A DNA stretch of 21,334 nucleotides, taken from assembly GCA_964613585.1 (NCBI GenBank), contig CAZTHL010000064.1, forward strand, positions 1 through 21,334. Direction: 5' to 3'. A model generated the notes under the pieces. The model was not told where the DNA came from, searched no databases, and saw only the letters and a list, made by a program, of their open reading frames with translations. Made by a program: the position numbers and the translations under genes. The stretch is from CAZTHL01 sp964613585. Lineage in GTDB: Bacteria; Pseudomonadota; Alphaproteobacteria; DSM-16000; Inquilinaceae. Positions within the stretch are counted from its first letter, which is position 1, and every line of letters begins with the position of its first letter. Of this stretch, positions 8,016 to 16,101 are shown in pieces.

Positions 8016-8136
8016 AGCGTTTCCGACCCACGTTGCCGGTCCGCTCTGCCGCACGGCCATCCAACGACGGCATGCTTGTGATGGCCGGACGGAGGAGCGG
8101 GGCGGGGCCGATGCCGCGTCAGGCGGAAACGCTTTA
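8013..8136. repeat. Dispersed palindromic repeat, copy 2 (complete)
   Basis: The ends are an inverted repeat: TAGAGCGTTTCCG on the left and CGGAAACGCTTTA on the right, around a GC-rich core of about 95 bases. The core matches the copy at 4961-5062 in reverse orientation. The first three bases are the stop codon of the adaptor gene. The insertion sequence begins at the very next base after the right end. No protein is encoded, so it looks like a REP- or MITE-type palindrome. Confidence 0.8.
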
Positions 8137-8978
8137 GGGCCCGGACTCAGATCCAGAAGCAGACGATAGCGGCGATGAGGACGGCGGCCTCGTAGTTGGT
8201 GGCGAGGCGGTCGTATCGGGTTGCGACGCGGCGCCAGTCCTAGAGCCGGCAGAAGGTCCGCTCGACGGCGTTGCGGGCTTTGTAGGCTACGGCATCGAAG
8301 GGATGGGGTCGCTTGCGGGTCGGGTTGTTGGGCACGACGGGCTGGGTGCCGCGCTCGATCAGGAAGCTGCGTAGTCCGTTGCTGTCGTAGGCGGTGTCGG
8401 CGATCAGCCTGGCCGGTGGCGGCAGGGCGCCGATGAGGGCGAGCGCGACGGGCGCGTCGCCCCTCTGGCCGGCGGTGATCTCGATGGCAAGGGGCCGTCC
8501 GGCGCCGTCGACGGCCAAGTGGATCTTGGTGGTTCGGCCGCCACGCGATCGGCCTATGGCCTGGAGGCTGCCCCCCTTTGCCGCCGGCCGCAGAGCGGTG
8601 CGCCTTGACATGGGTGCTGTCGAGCAGCAGCTCGGCCGGCGGCCCGCCCGAGGCGGCCAGAGCGCGGAAGACCTCGCTCCAGACCCCGGCCGCCGCCCAG
8701 CGGACGTAGCGGTTGTAGAGGGTCTTGCGCGGCCCGTAGACCGCCGGTGCATCGGCCCAGCGGCCGCCGGACTTGAGCACGTGCACGATGCCGCTGATGA
8801 CCCGACGGTCGTCGACCCTCGGCACCCCGCGCGGCTTGTTCGGCAAGAGCGGCTGCAGTCGGGCAAACTGCACGTCGCTCAGCCAGAAGCAGTGGTCAGA
8901 CATGATCCAACTCCTACCGTTTGGAAGTGTGAATCACATCAGACCCCGAGCCGCATAGACCTTTATGGGTCCGGACCC
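8137..8978 (-). mobile_element. IS5-family insertion sequence (IS427-like), degenerate
   Basis: The 842-bp element is bounded by imperfect terminal inverted repeats: GGGCCCGGACTCA at the left end and, read inward from the right, GGGTCCGGACCCA (11 of 13 identical). A TA dinucleotide flanks both sides (8135-8136 and 8979-8980), in line with the TA duplication of the IS427 group. It carries a single transposase region on the minus strand, opposite to the flanking efflux genes. It sits between the adaptor and the pump of one efflux system, directly abutting a palindromic repeat. Only one copy is in the window. Confidence 0.85.
8147..8903 (-). pseudogene. IS5-family transposase, disrupted by a frameshift and a nonsense codon
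   Basis: The reading starts at ATG 8903 (MSDHCFWLSDVQFARLQPLLP), typical of the IS5 group, and runs to LLLDSTHVKAHRSAAGGKGG. The family sequence then continues in a different frame (QAIGRSRGGRTTKIHLAVDG). The switch is at a run of six G (minus strand; C at 8571-8576), and five would restore the frame. The catalytic DDE residues are all visible across the two frames: Asp in LLLDSTH, Asp in IADTAYDS and Glu in NAVERTF. A TAG at 8242-8240 then interrupts the frame before DWRRVATRYDRLATNYEAAV, and the original stop is at 8147. Programmed shifting in this family is usually -1, while this needs +1, so decay or a sequencing error is likelier. The TAG also argues for an inactive gene. Confidence 0.8.
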
Positions 8979-9023
8979 TAGGGCCCTCAGGAAGCCGCGC
9001 CGTCCTCCGGAAGAGATGCCTTC

Positions 9024-12000
9024 ATGCTGGCCGAGACCTACCTTCGCAACCGACATCTCCTATGGCTGACCGTCGTGCTGCTCTTGGTGGCCGGCGGTTC
9101 GGCGCTGCTGACCATGCCGCGGCTCGAAGATCCGCGCATCGTCAATCGCGCGCCGATCATCATCACCACGGTGCCCGGCGCCTCGGCCGAGCGGGTCGAG
9201 GCGCTGGTCACCGAGCCTATCGAGGATGCGCTCCAGGACATCGGCGAGATCGAGGATTTGAGCTCGACGTCGCGGGCCGGCGTCTCGATCATTGGCATCG
9301 AGCTGGTCGCCGCCGTCGCCGAGGGCGAGAACCAGCGCATCTTCTCCAAGATCCGCGACCGCCTGGGCGACGCCGAGCCGGAGCTGCCGGCCGAGGCCGC
9401 CGCGCCGGTGCTCGAAGACGAGCGCGACCCCGCCGCCTTCACCCTCATCGTTTCGCTCAGTGGCCGGGGTGAGGGGGGCGCCTCGCTCAACCTGCTCAAT
9501 CGAATCGCCGAGGATCTGGCCGACCGGCTGCTGCGCATCCCCGGCACCGAGATCGTCGACCTCTTCGGCGCGCCCGAGGAGGAGATCACGGTCACGCTCG
9601 ACCGTCGGGAGGCGGCCGAACTCGGTCTCACCCCCTCGGGCACCGCCCGCCTGCTGGCGTTGGCCGACGCCGAGGAGGCGGCGGGCGTGCTGCGCGCCGA
9701 CGATTACGACCTGGCGGTCGAGGTGGAGGGGGCGTTCGCCTCCCTCGATCGCATCGCCCGGGTGCCCGTGGCCGATGCCGCGGATGGCGCGGTCATCCGG
9801 CTCGGCGACATTGCCGCCGTCGAGCGGCGTTTCCGCGAGCCACCCGATCAGAAGGCGCTGGTTGACGGCCGACGGGTCCTCCTGGTCGCCGCGCGGGCGA
9901 AGGGCACGGTGCAGGTCGACCAATGGGCCGAGGCGGCCGGCGCGGTGGTCGCGGACACCCGCGCCGTTGCCGGCGCCAATGTCGAGCTTGAGGTCATCTT
10001 CGATCAGAGCCTCTACACGGTCGAGCGGCTCGCCGAGCTGGCCGGCAACCTCGCGCTCGGCGCCCTCGTGGTCGTCCTCGTCGTCATGCTTACCATGGGA
10101 TGGCGGGCCGGGCTGATCGTCGGCTCCCAGCTGCCGCTGGTCGCGCTCGGCACGCTGTTCATCGTCCAGATGGCCGGCGGCGAGCTGCACCAGATGTCGA
10201 TCTTCGGCATGATCATCGCGCTCGGCCTGCTGGTCGACAACGCCATCGTCATGACCGACCACGTGACCCGCGCGCTCCGCTCCGGCCGAAGCCCGGAGGA
10301 CGCGGCACGCGAGGCGCAGTCGGGCCTGTTCCTGCCGCTGCTTGCCTCCACCGTCACAACGGTCCTGGCGTTCGCGCCGATCCCGCTGCTGCCCGGCTCA
10401 GCCGGGGACTTCGTCGGCTGGATCGGCGGCAGCGTCATCGTCGCCATTCTCCTGTCCTTCCTGACGGCGCAGAGCGTGGTGCCGGCGCTGGCGGCCGCTT
10501 TCGTCGGCAGGGGACGGCAGCAGGGACCCCTGGCCCGCGGGCTGAGCTGGCCCCGCGGCGTCTGGTGGCTCGAGTCGGCTCTGGCCTATGGGGTCCGGCG
10601 GCCGCTGCTCGGCATGCTGGTCGCCGCGTCCCCGGCGCTCGTCGGCTTTGCCCTGGCGCCGACGCTCGGCAACCAGTTCTTCCCCCTGGTGGACCGAAAC
10701 ATGTTCGACATCCGGGTCTGGCTGCCGCAGAGCGCCTCGATCGAGCGCACCGAGCAGCTGGTCAGACGCCTCGACGGGCGGCTCCGCCAGCGCGACGAGA
10801 TCCGGCAGATCTCCTGGCTCATTGGCGCCAGCCACCCGCCGGTCTACTACAATCTGATCGAGAACCAGGATCGGTCGCCGCATTATGCCCAAGGGGCGGT
10901 CCTGGTCGACACCGCGCGTCAGGCCGACCGGCTGGTGCGGGAGATGCAGCGAGACCTGGACCTTGCCTTTCCCGAGGCGCGCATCGTGCTTCGGGAGTTC
11001 AGTCAGGGCCCGCCTGTGGTGGCCGACATCCAGTATCGCCTGTTCGGCCGCGACACCGATCAGCTGATGAGGGTGGGTGAGCGCATGCGCTTGGCGCTGC
11101 AGCAGCACGAGGAGGTTCTGCACACCAGGATGACCACGGCGCGCGGCGAGCCCAAGCTGTGGCTGATGCCGGATGAGGACGCGGCTCGGCTGGCCGGGCT
11201 CGGGCTCGGCGACCTGGCCCAGCAGCTGCGCGCCGGGCTCGAGGGGTCGACCGGCGGCTCGATCCTGGAGGATCTGGCCGATCTTCCGGTGCGCGTGCGC
11301 TACAACGATGCCGTGCGCGGCGACCTTGCCGCGGTCGCCTCCTCGCCCATCGTTCGGGCGGCCGCGCCGGTCCCGGACGAGCCGGACTGGTCCTCGCTGG
11401 AGGCGTTCGGGACATTCGAGCTGCGGCCGGAGACCCCGGCCCTGGCCCGCTTCGACCGGCTGCCGGTCAACACGGTCGAAGGCTATGTCCTCAATGAGTC
11501 GCTGCCGATCACCGTTGGCCGGGAGGTGCTGGACCGGCTGGCGGCGGAGGGCTTCAACCTTCCGCGGGGAGTCTTCATGGAGCAGGGCGGAGCCGCCCAG
11601 CAGAACCAGGAGGCGGTGGCGAACCTGCTGATCTACGTGCCGGCGCTGGCGGTCGTCATGGTCGGCTCGCTGATCCTGGTGTTCCGCAGCGTGGCGAACG
11701 CCCTGATCCTGGTCACCGTGGCCGGCGCCTGCTTCGGCCTCGCCATGCTCACCACCTGGTCCATGGGCTTCCCGATCAGCTTCAACACGATCCTCGGCAC
11801 GCTCGGGCTGATCGGCATCGGCCTCAACGACTCGATCGTCGTGCTGACCGAGATCCGCAAGCAGGACCGGCACGGCACCGGCGACCCGGCGGCGATCGTG
11901 GGCGCCGTGAGCCGGGTGCTGCGCCACCTGGTGTCCACGACGCTCACCACCATCGGCGGCTTCCTGCCGCTGCTCCTGTTCATCGGCGGGGACTTCTGGC

Positions 12001-12119
12001 CGTCGCTGGCCATCGTGCTGGCCGGCGGCGTGGCCGGCGCCACCCTGCTGTCGATCGGCTTCGTGCCCGCGGCCTATGCGCTCGCTGCCCGCCTGGGCGC
12101 CGGTCGGGCCGCCGCCTGA
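9024..12119 (+). CDS. RND efflux transporter permease subunit (AcrB/HAE1-like)
   Basis: The 1031-residue protein has the full AcrB-type length. TM1 is near the start (LLWLTVVLLLVAGGSALL), followed by the periplasmic porter motif VPGASAERVEALVTEPIEDAL. A TM2-6 bundle lies at about 340-490, the second periplasmic domain at about 550-870, and a TM8-12 bundle after that. TM4 has GLLVDNAIVMTDHVTR, with Asp405 at the AcrB Asp407 position and Asn406 where AcrB has Asp408. TM10 has GLNDSIVVLTEI, with Asn935 in place of the proton-relay lysine of AcrB. This variant is found in some RND subfamilies. It would work with the adaptor at 6858 as a proton-driven exporter. No outer-membrane channel gene is present. 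The start ATG 9024 has GGAAGAG a few bases upstream, beyond the IS. The substrate cannot be inferred. Confidence 0.93.
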   Translation: MLAETYLRNRHLLWLTVVLLLVAGGSALLTMPRLEDPRIVNRAPIIITTVPGASAERVEALVTEPIEDALQDIGEIEDLSSTSRAGVSIIGIELVAAVAEGENQRIFSKIRDRLGDAEPELPAEAAAPVLEDERDPAAFTLIVSLSGRGEGGASLNLLNRIAEDLADRLLRIPGTEIVDLFGAPEEEITVTLDRREAAELGLTPSGTARLLALADAEEAAGVLRADDYDLAVEVEGAFASLDRIARVPVADAADGAVIRLGDIAAVERRFREPPDQKALVDGRRVLLVAARAKGTVQVDQWAEAAGAVVADTRAVAGANVELEVIFDQSLYTVERLAELAGNLALGALVVVLVVMLTMGWRAGLIVGSQLPLVALGTLFIVQMAGGELHQMSIFGMIIALGLLVDNAIVMTDHVTRALRSGRSPEDAAREAQSGLFLPLLASTVTTVLAFAPIPLLPGSAGDFVGWIGGSVIVAILLSFLTAQSVVPALAAAFVGRGRQQGPLARGLSWPRGVWWLESALAYGVRRPLLGMLVAASPALVGFALAPTLGNQFFPLVDRNMFDIRVWLPQSASIERTEQLVRRLDGRLRQRDEIRQISWLIGASHPPVYYNLIENQDRSPHYAQGAVLVDTARQADRLVREMQRDLDLAFPEARIVLREFSQGPPVVADIQYRLFGRDTDQLMRVGERMRLALQQHEEVLHTRMTTARGEPKLWLMPDEDAARLAGLGLGDLAQQLRAGLEGSTGGSILEDLADLPVRVRYNDAVRGDLAAVASSPIVRAAAPVPDEPDWSSLEAFGTFELRPETPALARFDRLPVNTVEGYVLNESLPITVGREVLDRLAAEGFNLPRGVFMEQGGAAQQNQEAVANLLIYVPALAVVMVGSLILVFRSVANALILVTVAGACFGLAMLTTWSMGFPISFNTILGTLGLIGIGLNDSIVVLTEIRKQDRHGTGDPAAIVGAVSRVLRHLVSTTLTTIGGFLPLLLFIGGDFWPSLAIVLAGGVAGATLLSIGFVPAAYALAARLGAGRAAA

Positions 12120-12541
12120 TCGAGCCCCGCGCCCGATCCGCACCGGAGACTGCCGCCGGTGGCGCAAGGCGCGCCGGACCCTGGTCGTGTCCTGGGGCTC
12201 CACCTCCATCGCCCGCATGCCCGATCCGGCCGATGCGCGGAGGCGCCGTGGGATGACGGCAAGGACGGTTCCTCTCCGGGAGGATCGGGCAGAGCCGAAT
12301 GCAGAATGGTTCCCTCTCGGCGCAAACGGGTCGCGCCAAATGCCGAGCAATCCTCGTGATGTCGTGTCAAGCCGCGGCCCGGGGCATCCGGCACGGTGCC
12401 GAGGAGCCGCCCCGCACCGCGCCGCCTGGGCGGATCACCGGCGCTTCTCCGCGCCGACAGGAAAGGCTCCGGCCCTGCTCCAGGCCGGGATCCATCATGC
12501 CCTGAGCTGGAGCCGGGGCGGCCGGCGTCGGCTCATGCAGG
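12120..12541. other. Intergenic region between the RND pump and the sensor kinase
   Basis: The two genes converge on these 422 bases. No gene, RNA or clear terminator is visible. The open frames that cross it have no recognisable motif. Small GC-rich inverted repeats occur, but none is followed by a T-run. Confidence 0.5.
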
Positions 12542-14749
12542 CTACTTCGCGGCCACCGCGAGGCCGGAGACCGTGGCGGCGGCGCGCTCGAGCGCGTCGT
12601 GGTGCGGCGGAAAGCCGACCGTGACGGTGGTGCCGCGATCGACCTCGCTGTCGATGGCGACGCGACCCCGGTGCAGCCCGGTCAGCGCCCGCACCAGGGA
12701 TAGGCCCAGCCCCGAGCCGGCGACGCTCCGGTTGTACGGGCTGTCGATCTGCTCGAACGGCTCCATCACCCGGTCGAGCTGGCTGGCCGGGATGCCGATC
12801 CCGGTGTCGCTGACCCGCAGCTCGACCATGCCGTCAAGGGCGACCCCGACGCGGATCTCGATACGGCCGCCGACCGGGGTGAACTTGATGGCATTGGACA
12901 GAAGATTGAACAGGATCTGGCGGACCGCCCGCTCGTCGGCCAGGAGCGACGGCGGCGGCGTGGGCACGGCGATGTCGACGGTCAGTTCCTTGCGCCGCGC
13001 CTCGGCGGCAAGCAGCCGCTCGACCCCGCAGACCATGTGCTTGAGGTCGAGCCAGCCCGGCGCCAGCTCGCGCTTGCCGGCCTCGATCTTGGAGATGTCC
13101 AGGATGTCGTTGATGAGAGTGAGCAGGTGCCGGGCGCTTTCATAGATGTCGCCAGCGTACTCGGCATAGAGCGGCGCGCCCACCGGCCCCAGGCCCTCGT
13201 CGCGAATGATCTCGGAGAAGCCGAGGATGGCGTTCATCGGCGTGCGCAGCTCGTGGCTCATCACGGCCAGGAAGTTCGACTTGGCGCGGTTGGCCAGCTC
13301 CGCCCGCTCCTTGGCCTTGCGCAGCTCGATCTCGGTCTCCTTCAGATCGGTGATGTCGAGCACCGTGCCGATCATCACCGGACCGGTCGGATCGTGGCGG
13401 ACCTCCGCCTGCGAGCGGCAGTGGCGCAGGCTGCCGTCCGGCCGCCGCGCCCGGAAGTGCACCTCGTAGGGCCGAAGGCCGGCTAGCGCGTCGCGCTCGG
13501 CATCGGCGACCAGCACCCGGTCCTCGGGGTGGATCCGCTCGCGGAACGCCGCCTCGGTCGGCTCGAAGCTGCCCGGAGCCTCGCCGAAGATGCGAAAATG
13601 CTCGTCCGACCAGTAGCCGCGGCCCTTGCCGACATCCCACTCCCAATGGCCCAGATGGCCGATCCGCTCGGCGGTGGCGAGACGCCGGGTGGTGCGGCCG
13701 AGCGCGGCGAGCGCCTGGTTGCGCTCGCGCACCTCCGCCTGGAGCGCCTGGACCTGGTCCTCGACGCGCTTCTGCAGCCGCCGCTCGCGGCCGCGCAGAC
13801 GATCGGTGACGGCCCGGCGCTCGCTGACCACCCCGCCCACGAGCAGGCCGAGCAGGCCGATGGTCAGCACCAGCGCCTCGAGCTGCAGCGGCGGGTCCGC
13901 CGGACGGCTCGGCAGCATCAGGATCAGCAGCACGTTCAGGCTGGGCAGGAACGGCACGACGCCGCCGTAGCCGCCGTGCAGGGCCGCCGCCACCATCGGA
14001 ACCATGGCCAGGAACCACAGCCGCTCGTCCACCCCGAGCGCCGGCAGGAGCACGAAGGCGGCCCACAGATAGGCGACGGAGCCGGCGAGGTAGACGAGCA
14101 GCGTGCGCGCCGCCGGCAGGGCCCAGAGGCCGCGGGCCCGCACCCAGCCACGGGCCAGCGGCGCCAGCAGCGAGATCAGGAGCGGCGCCAGGACGACAAG
14201 GCCCGCCGCCTCGCCGATGAAGTAGGCCGAGAAGCGGTCGAACCCGGCGGTCCAGCCCGACAGCTCGAGCCGGTGCGCGTCGACGGCCGTCCCGAGCACC
14301 GCCGAGACCAGCGCGGTCGGGACCGAGACCGCCGTGAAGCGCACGATGTCGCGCATCCGGTGGAACGGTCGCGGGGTGCGCAGGACGTGGCGCAGCAGCA
14401 GGGCGCCGCCACCAAAGATGACGGCGTGGCGCAGGCTGTCGAGCAGGCTGTCGGCTCCGCCACCGCGCCACTCCAGGGGCGTCAGGGTCAGCAGCAGGCC
14501 GAAGGCGATCACCGGCAGGGCACGGGCCCCGAAGACGAGCACGTAGCCGAAGACGAGACCGGTCGGCAGATACCAGGCGCTGATGCCCGGGTCGACGGCG
14601 AACCAGCCGGCGGCGTGGTGCAGCAGGACCCACGCGACCAGGTAGCCGACGGTCAGGACAATGGCCCGATGCGGACGGGACACCCGGTCCCAGCGGGCGA
14701 TCCAGCGGTCGGTCGGGGCGTTCACGGGCGTTCCTTGCCGAGCATCCAT
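12542..14749 (-). CDS. MASE1 membrane-sensor hybrid-less histidine kinase (PAS, HisKA, HATPase)
   Basis: From ATG 14749 the product has 735 residues. An N-terminal block of about eight membrane segments (residues 27-307) has MASE1 character (PGISAWYLPTGLVFGYVLVFG, FIGEAAGLVVLAPLL). A coiled coil of about 45 residues (RRLQKRVEDQVQALQAEV) follows, then a PAS_3 domain (GHWEWDVGKGRGYWSDEHFRI in family style, to about 469). HisKA carries the phospho-acceptor His499 in SHELRTPMNA, and the HATPase has an N-box (NLLSNAIKF), DTGIGIP and GSGLGLSLV. There is no receiver domain and no response-regulator gene nearby, so it is an orphan kinase with unknown partner and signal. Starts at 14764 (ATG) and 14848 (GTG) are in frame. 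14749 is chosen for an AGGA five bases upstream. Confidence 0.9.
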   Translation of the reverse strand: MDARQGTPVNAPTDRWIARWDRVSRPHRAIVLTVGYLVAWVLLHHAAGWFAVDPGISAWYLPTGLVFGYVLVFGARALPVIAFGLLLTLTPLEWRGGGADSLLDSLRHAVIFGGGALLLRHVLRTPRPFHRMRDIVRFTAVSVPTALVSAVLGTAVDAHRLELSGWTAGFDRFSAYFIGEAAGLVVLAPLLISLLAPLARGWVRARGLWALPAARTLLVYLAGSVAYLWAAFVLLPALGVDERLWFLAMVPMVAAALHGGYGGVVPFLPSLNVLLILMLPSRPADPPLQLEALVLTIGLLGLLVGGVVSERRAVTDRLRGRERRLQKRVEDQVQALQAEVRERNQALAALGRTTRRLATAERIGHLGHWEWDVGKGRGYWSDEHFRIFGEAPGSFEPTEAAFRERIHPEDRVLVADAERDALAGLRPYEVHFRARRPDGSLRHCRSQAEVRHDPTGPVMIGTVLDITDLKETEIELRKAKERAELANRAKSNFLAVMSHELRTPMNAILGFSEIIRDEGLGPVGAPLYAEYAGDIYESARHLLTLINDILDISKIEAGKRELAPGWLDLKHMVCGVERLLAAEARRKELTVDIAVPTPPPSLLADERAVRQILFNLLSNAIKFTPVGGRIEIRVGVALDGMVELRVSDTGIGIPASQLDRVMEPFEQIDSPYNRSVAGSGLGLSLVRALTGLHRGRVAIDSEVDRGTTVTVGFPPHHDALERAAATVSGLAVAAK

Positions 14750-14914
14750 GCCAATCCTGGTCATCGGTCCGGTCGTGTCGATCCGGCCGTTCGCTGCCCG
14801 CCCACCGCGGCCGTCCCTGCGGCCAAGGCTTGGGACAAAATTTAGCACAATTGATGTGAGATTGGCGGTGCGTCTTTGAAGGAGTCGCCGGTCGAAAAAG
14901 CCGCCCCGAGCGTC

Positions 14915-14941
14915 TTGCGTCGGCGCGTCGGCCGGTATAGC
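14915..14941 (+). promoter_or_regulatory. Weak candidate promoter for asd
   Basis: TTGCGT and TATAGC are separated by 15 bases, about 45 bases before the asd start. The spacer is short and the match partial. The AT-rich stretch at 14827-14880 lies further upstream, between the divergent kinase and asd genes. Confidence 0.25.
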
Positions 14942-14985
14942 TGAGCGGAGCAGCCTGCCAGGGCATCCGAAGCGAGGGACCGGTC

Positions 14986-15999
14986 ATGGGCTACAGGGTC
15001 GCGGTGGTTGGCGCCACCGGCAATGTCGGTCGGGAGATGCTGCAGATCCTGGCCGAGCGCGCGTTTCCGCTCGACGAGGTCATCCCGGTCGCGTCGGCGC
15101 GGTCGGTCGGCCAGCAAGTGTCCTTCGGCGAGGACCAGGTGCTCGACGTACGCAACCTGGATGACCTCGACTTCCGCGGCGTCGACCTGGTGCTGTCCTC
15201 GCCCGGGGCCAAGATCTCGGCGGTGTTCGCGCCGAAGGCGGCGCGCGCCGGCGCGGTGGTGATCGACAACACCTCGCAGTTCCGCATGGACCCGGACGTG
15301 CCGCTGGTAGTGCCGGAGGTCAATGCCGAGGATCTCGCCGGGTATGAGCAGCGTCGGATCATCGCCAACCCGAACTGCTCGACAATTCAAATGGTGACGG
15401 CGCTGAAGCCGCTGCACGACCGAGCCTTCCTGCGTCGGGTGGTGGTCGCAACCTATCAGTCGGTGTCCGGCGCCGGCCGCGAGGCCATGGACGAGCTGTT
15501 CCAGCAAACCCGGGCCATCTACATGAACGACCCGGTCGAGAAGGAGCACTTCACCAAGCAGATCGCCTTCAACGTGATCCCGCACATCGACGTCTTCCTG
15601 GACGACGGCAGCACCAAGGAGGAGTGGAAGATGGTGGCGGAGACCAAGAAGATCCTCGACCCGGCGATCAAGGTCTCGGCCACCTGCGTGCGCGTGCCGG
15701 TGTTCATCGGCCATGCCGAGGCGATCAACCTGGAGCTCGAGGAGCCGCTCAGCACCGAGGAGGCGCGCGAGGTCCTGCGCGCCGCGCCCGGCGTGGCCGT
15801 GATCGACCACCGCGCCGACGAAGGCTACGTAACGCCCGTGGAGTCGGCGGGCGACGACCTGGTCTATGTCAGCCGCATCCGCGAGGACCCGACGGTCGAG
15901 AACGGCCTCAACTTGTGGGTGGTGTCCGACAATCTGCGCAAGGGCGCGGCGCTGAACGCGGTGCAGATCGCCGAGCGGCTGGTGCGCGACTACCTCTGA
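14986..15999 (+). CDS. asd: Aspartate-semialdehyde dehydrogenase
   Basis: Asd reduces aspartyl phosphate to aspartate semialdehyde with NADPH, at the branch leading to lysine, diaminopimelate, methionine and threonine. The 337-residue length fits the family. The NADP-binding motif GATGNVGREML is at residues 9-19, SSPGAK follows at about 71, the catalytic Cys131 lies in ANPNCSTIQM, and the general-base His243 in FIGHAEAINLE. The start ATG has GAGGGA six bases upstream. It is divergent from the sensor kinase and convergent with the nitrilase, so it is probably a single-gene transcript. Confidence 0.97.
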   Translation: MGYRVAVVGATGNVGREMLQILAERAFPLDEVIPVASARSVGQQVSFGEDQVLDVRNLDDLDFRGVDLVLSSPGAKISAVFAPKAARAGAVVIDNTSQFRMDPDVPLVVPEVNAEDLAGYEQRRIIANPNCSTIQMVTALKPLHDRAFLRRVVVATYQSVSGAGREAMDELFQQTRAIYMNDPVEKEHFTKQIAFNVIPHIDVFLDDGSTKEEWKMVAETKKILDPAIKVSATCVRVPVFIGHAEAINLELEEPLSTEEAREVLRAAPGVAVIDHRADEGYVTPVESAGDDLVYVSRIREDPTVENGLNLWVVSDNLRKGAALNAVQIAERLVRDYL

Positions 16000-16007
16000 C
16001 GGCGGCC

Positions 16008-16024
16008 GGCGCCAAGCGGGCGCC
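16008..16024 (+). terminator. Possible hairpin after asd
   Basis: GGCGCC, AAGCG, GGCGCC forms a 6-bp stem with a 5-base loop, nine bases after the asd stop. It arises from two tandem copies of an 11-bp unit (16008-16029), followed by a run of G. There is no T-run, so a terminator role is uncertain. Confidence 0.25.
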
Positions 16025-16101
16025 AAGCGGGCGGGGGGGGGCGCTCCTGCCGCCCGGGTCGACCGGCGCCGCGACGGGCCTCCTGTCCATCGACGGGGCG
16101 C

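Noticed and set aside
5331..8903. A 1190-codon minus-strand open frame spanning the acidic protein, adaptor and IS
   Set aside because: Only its first ~110 codons (the IS transposase start) match a family. The rest is antisense to better supported genes and has the Gly/Arg/Gln/Asp composition of a GC-bias shadow.
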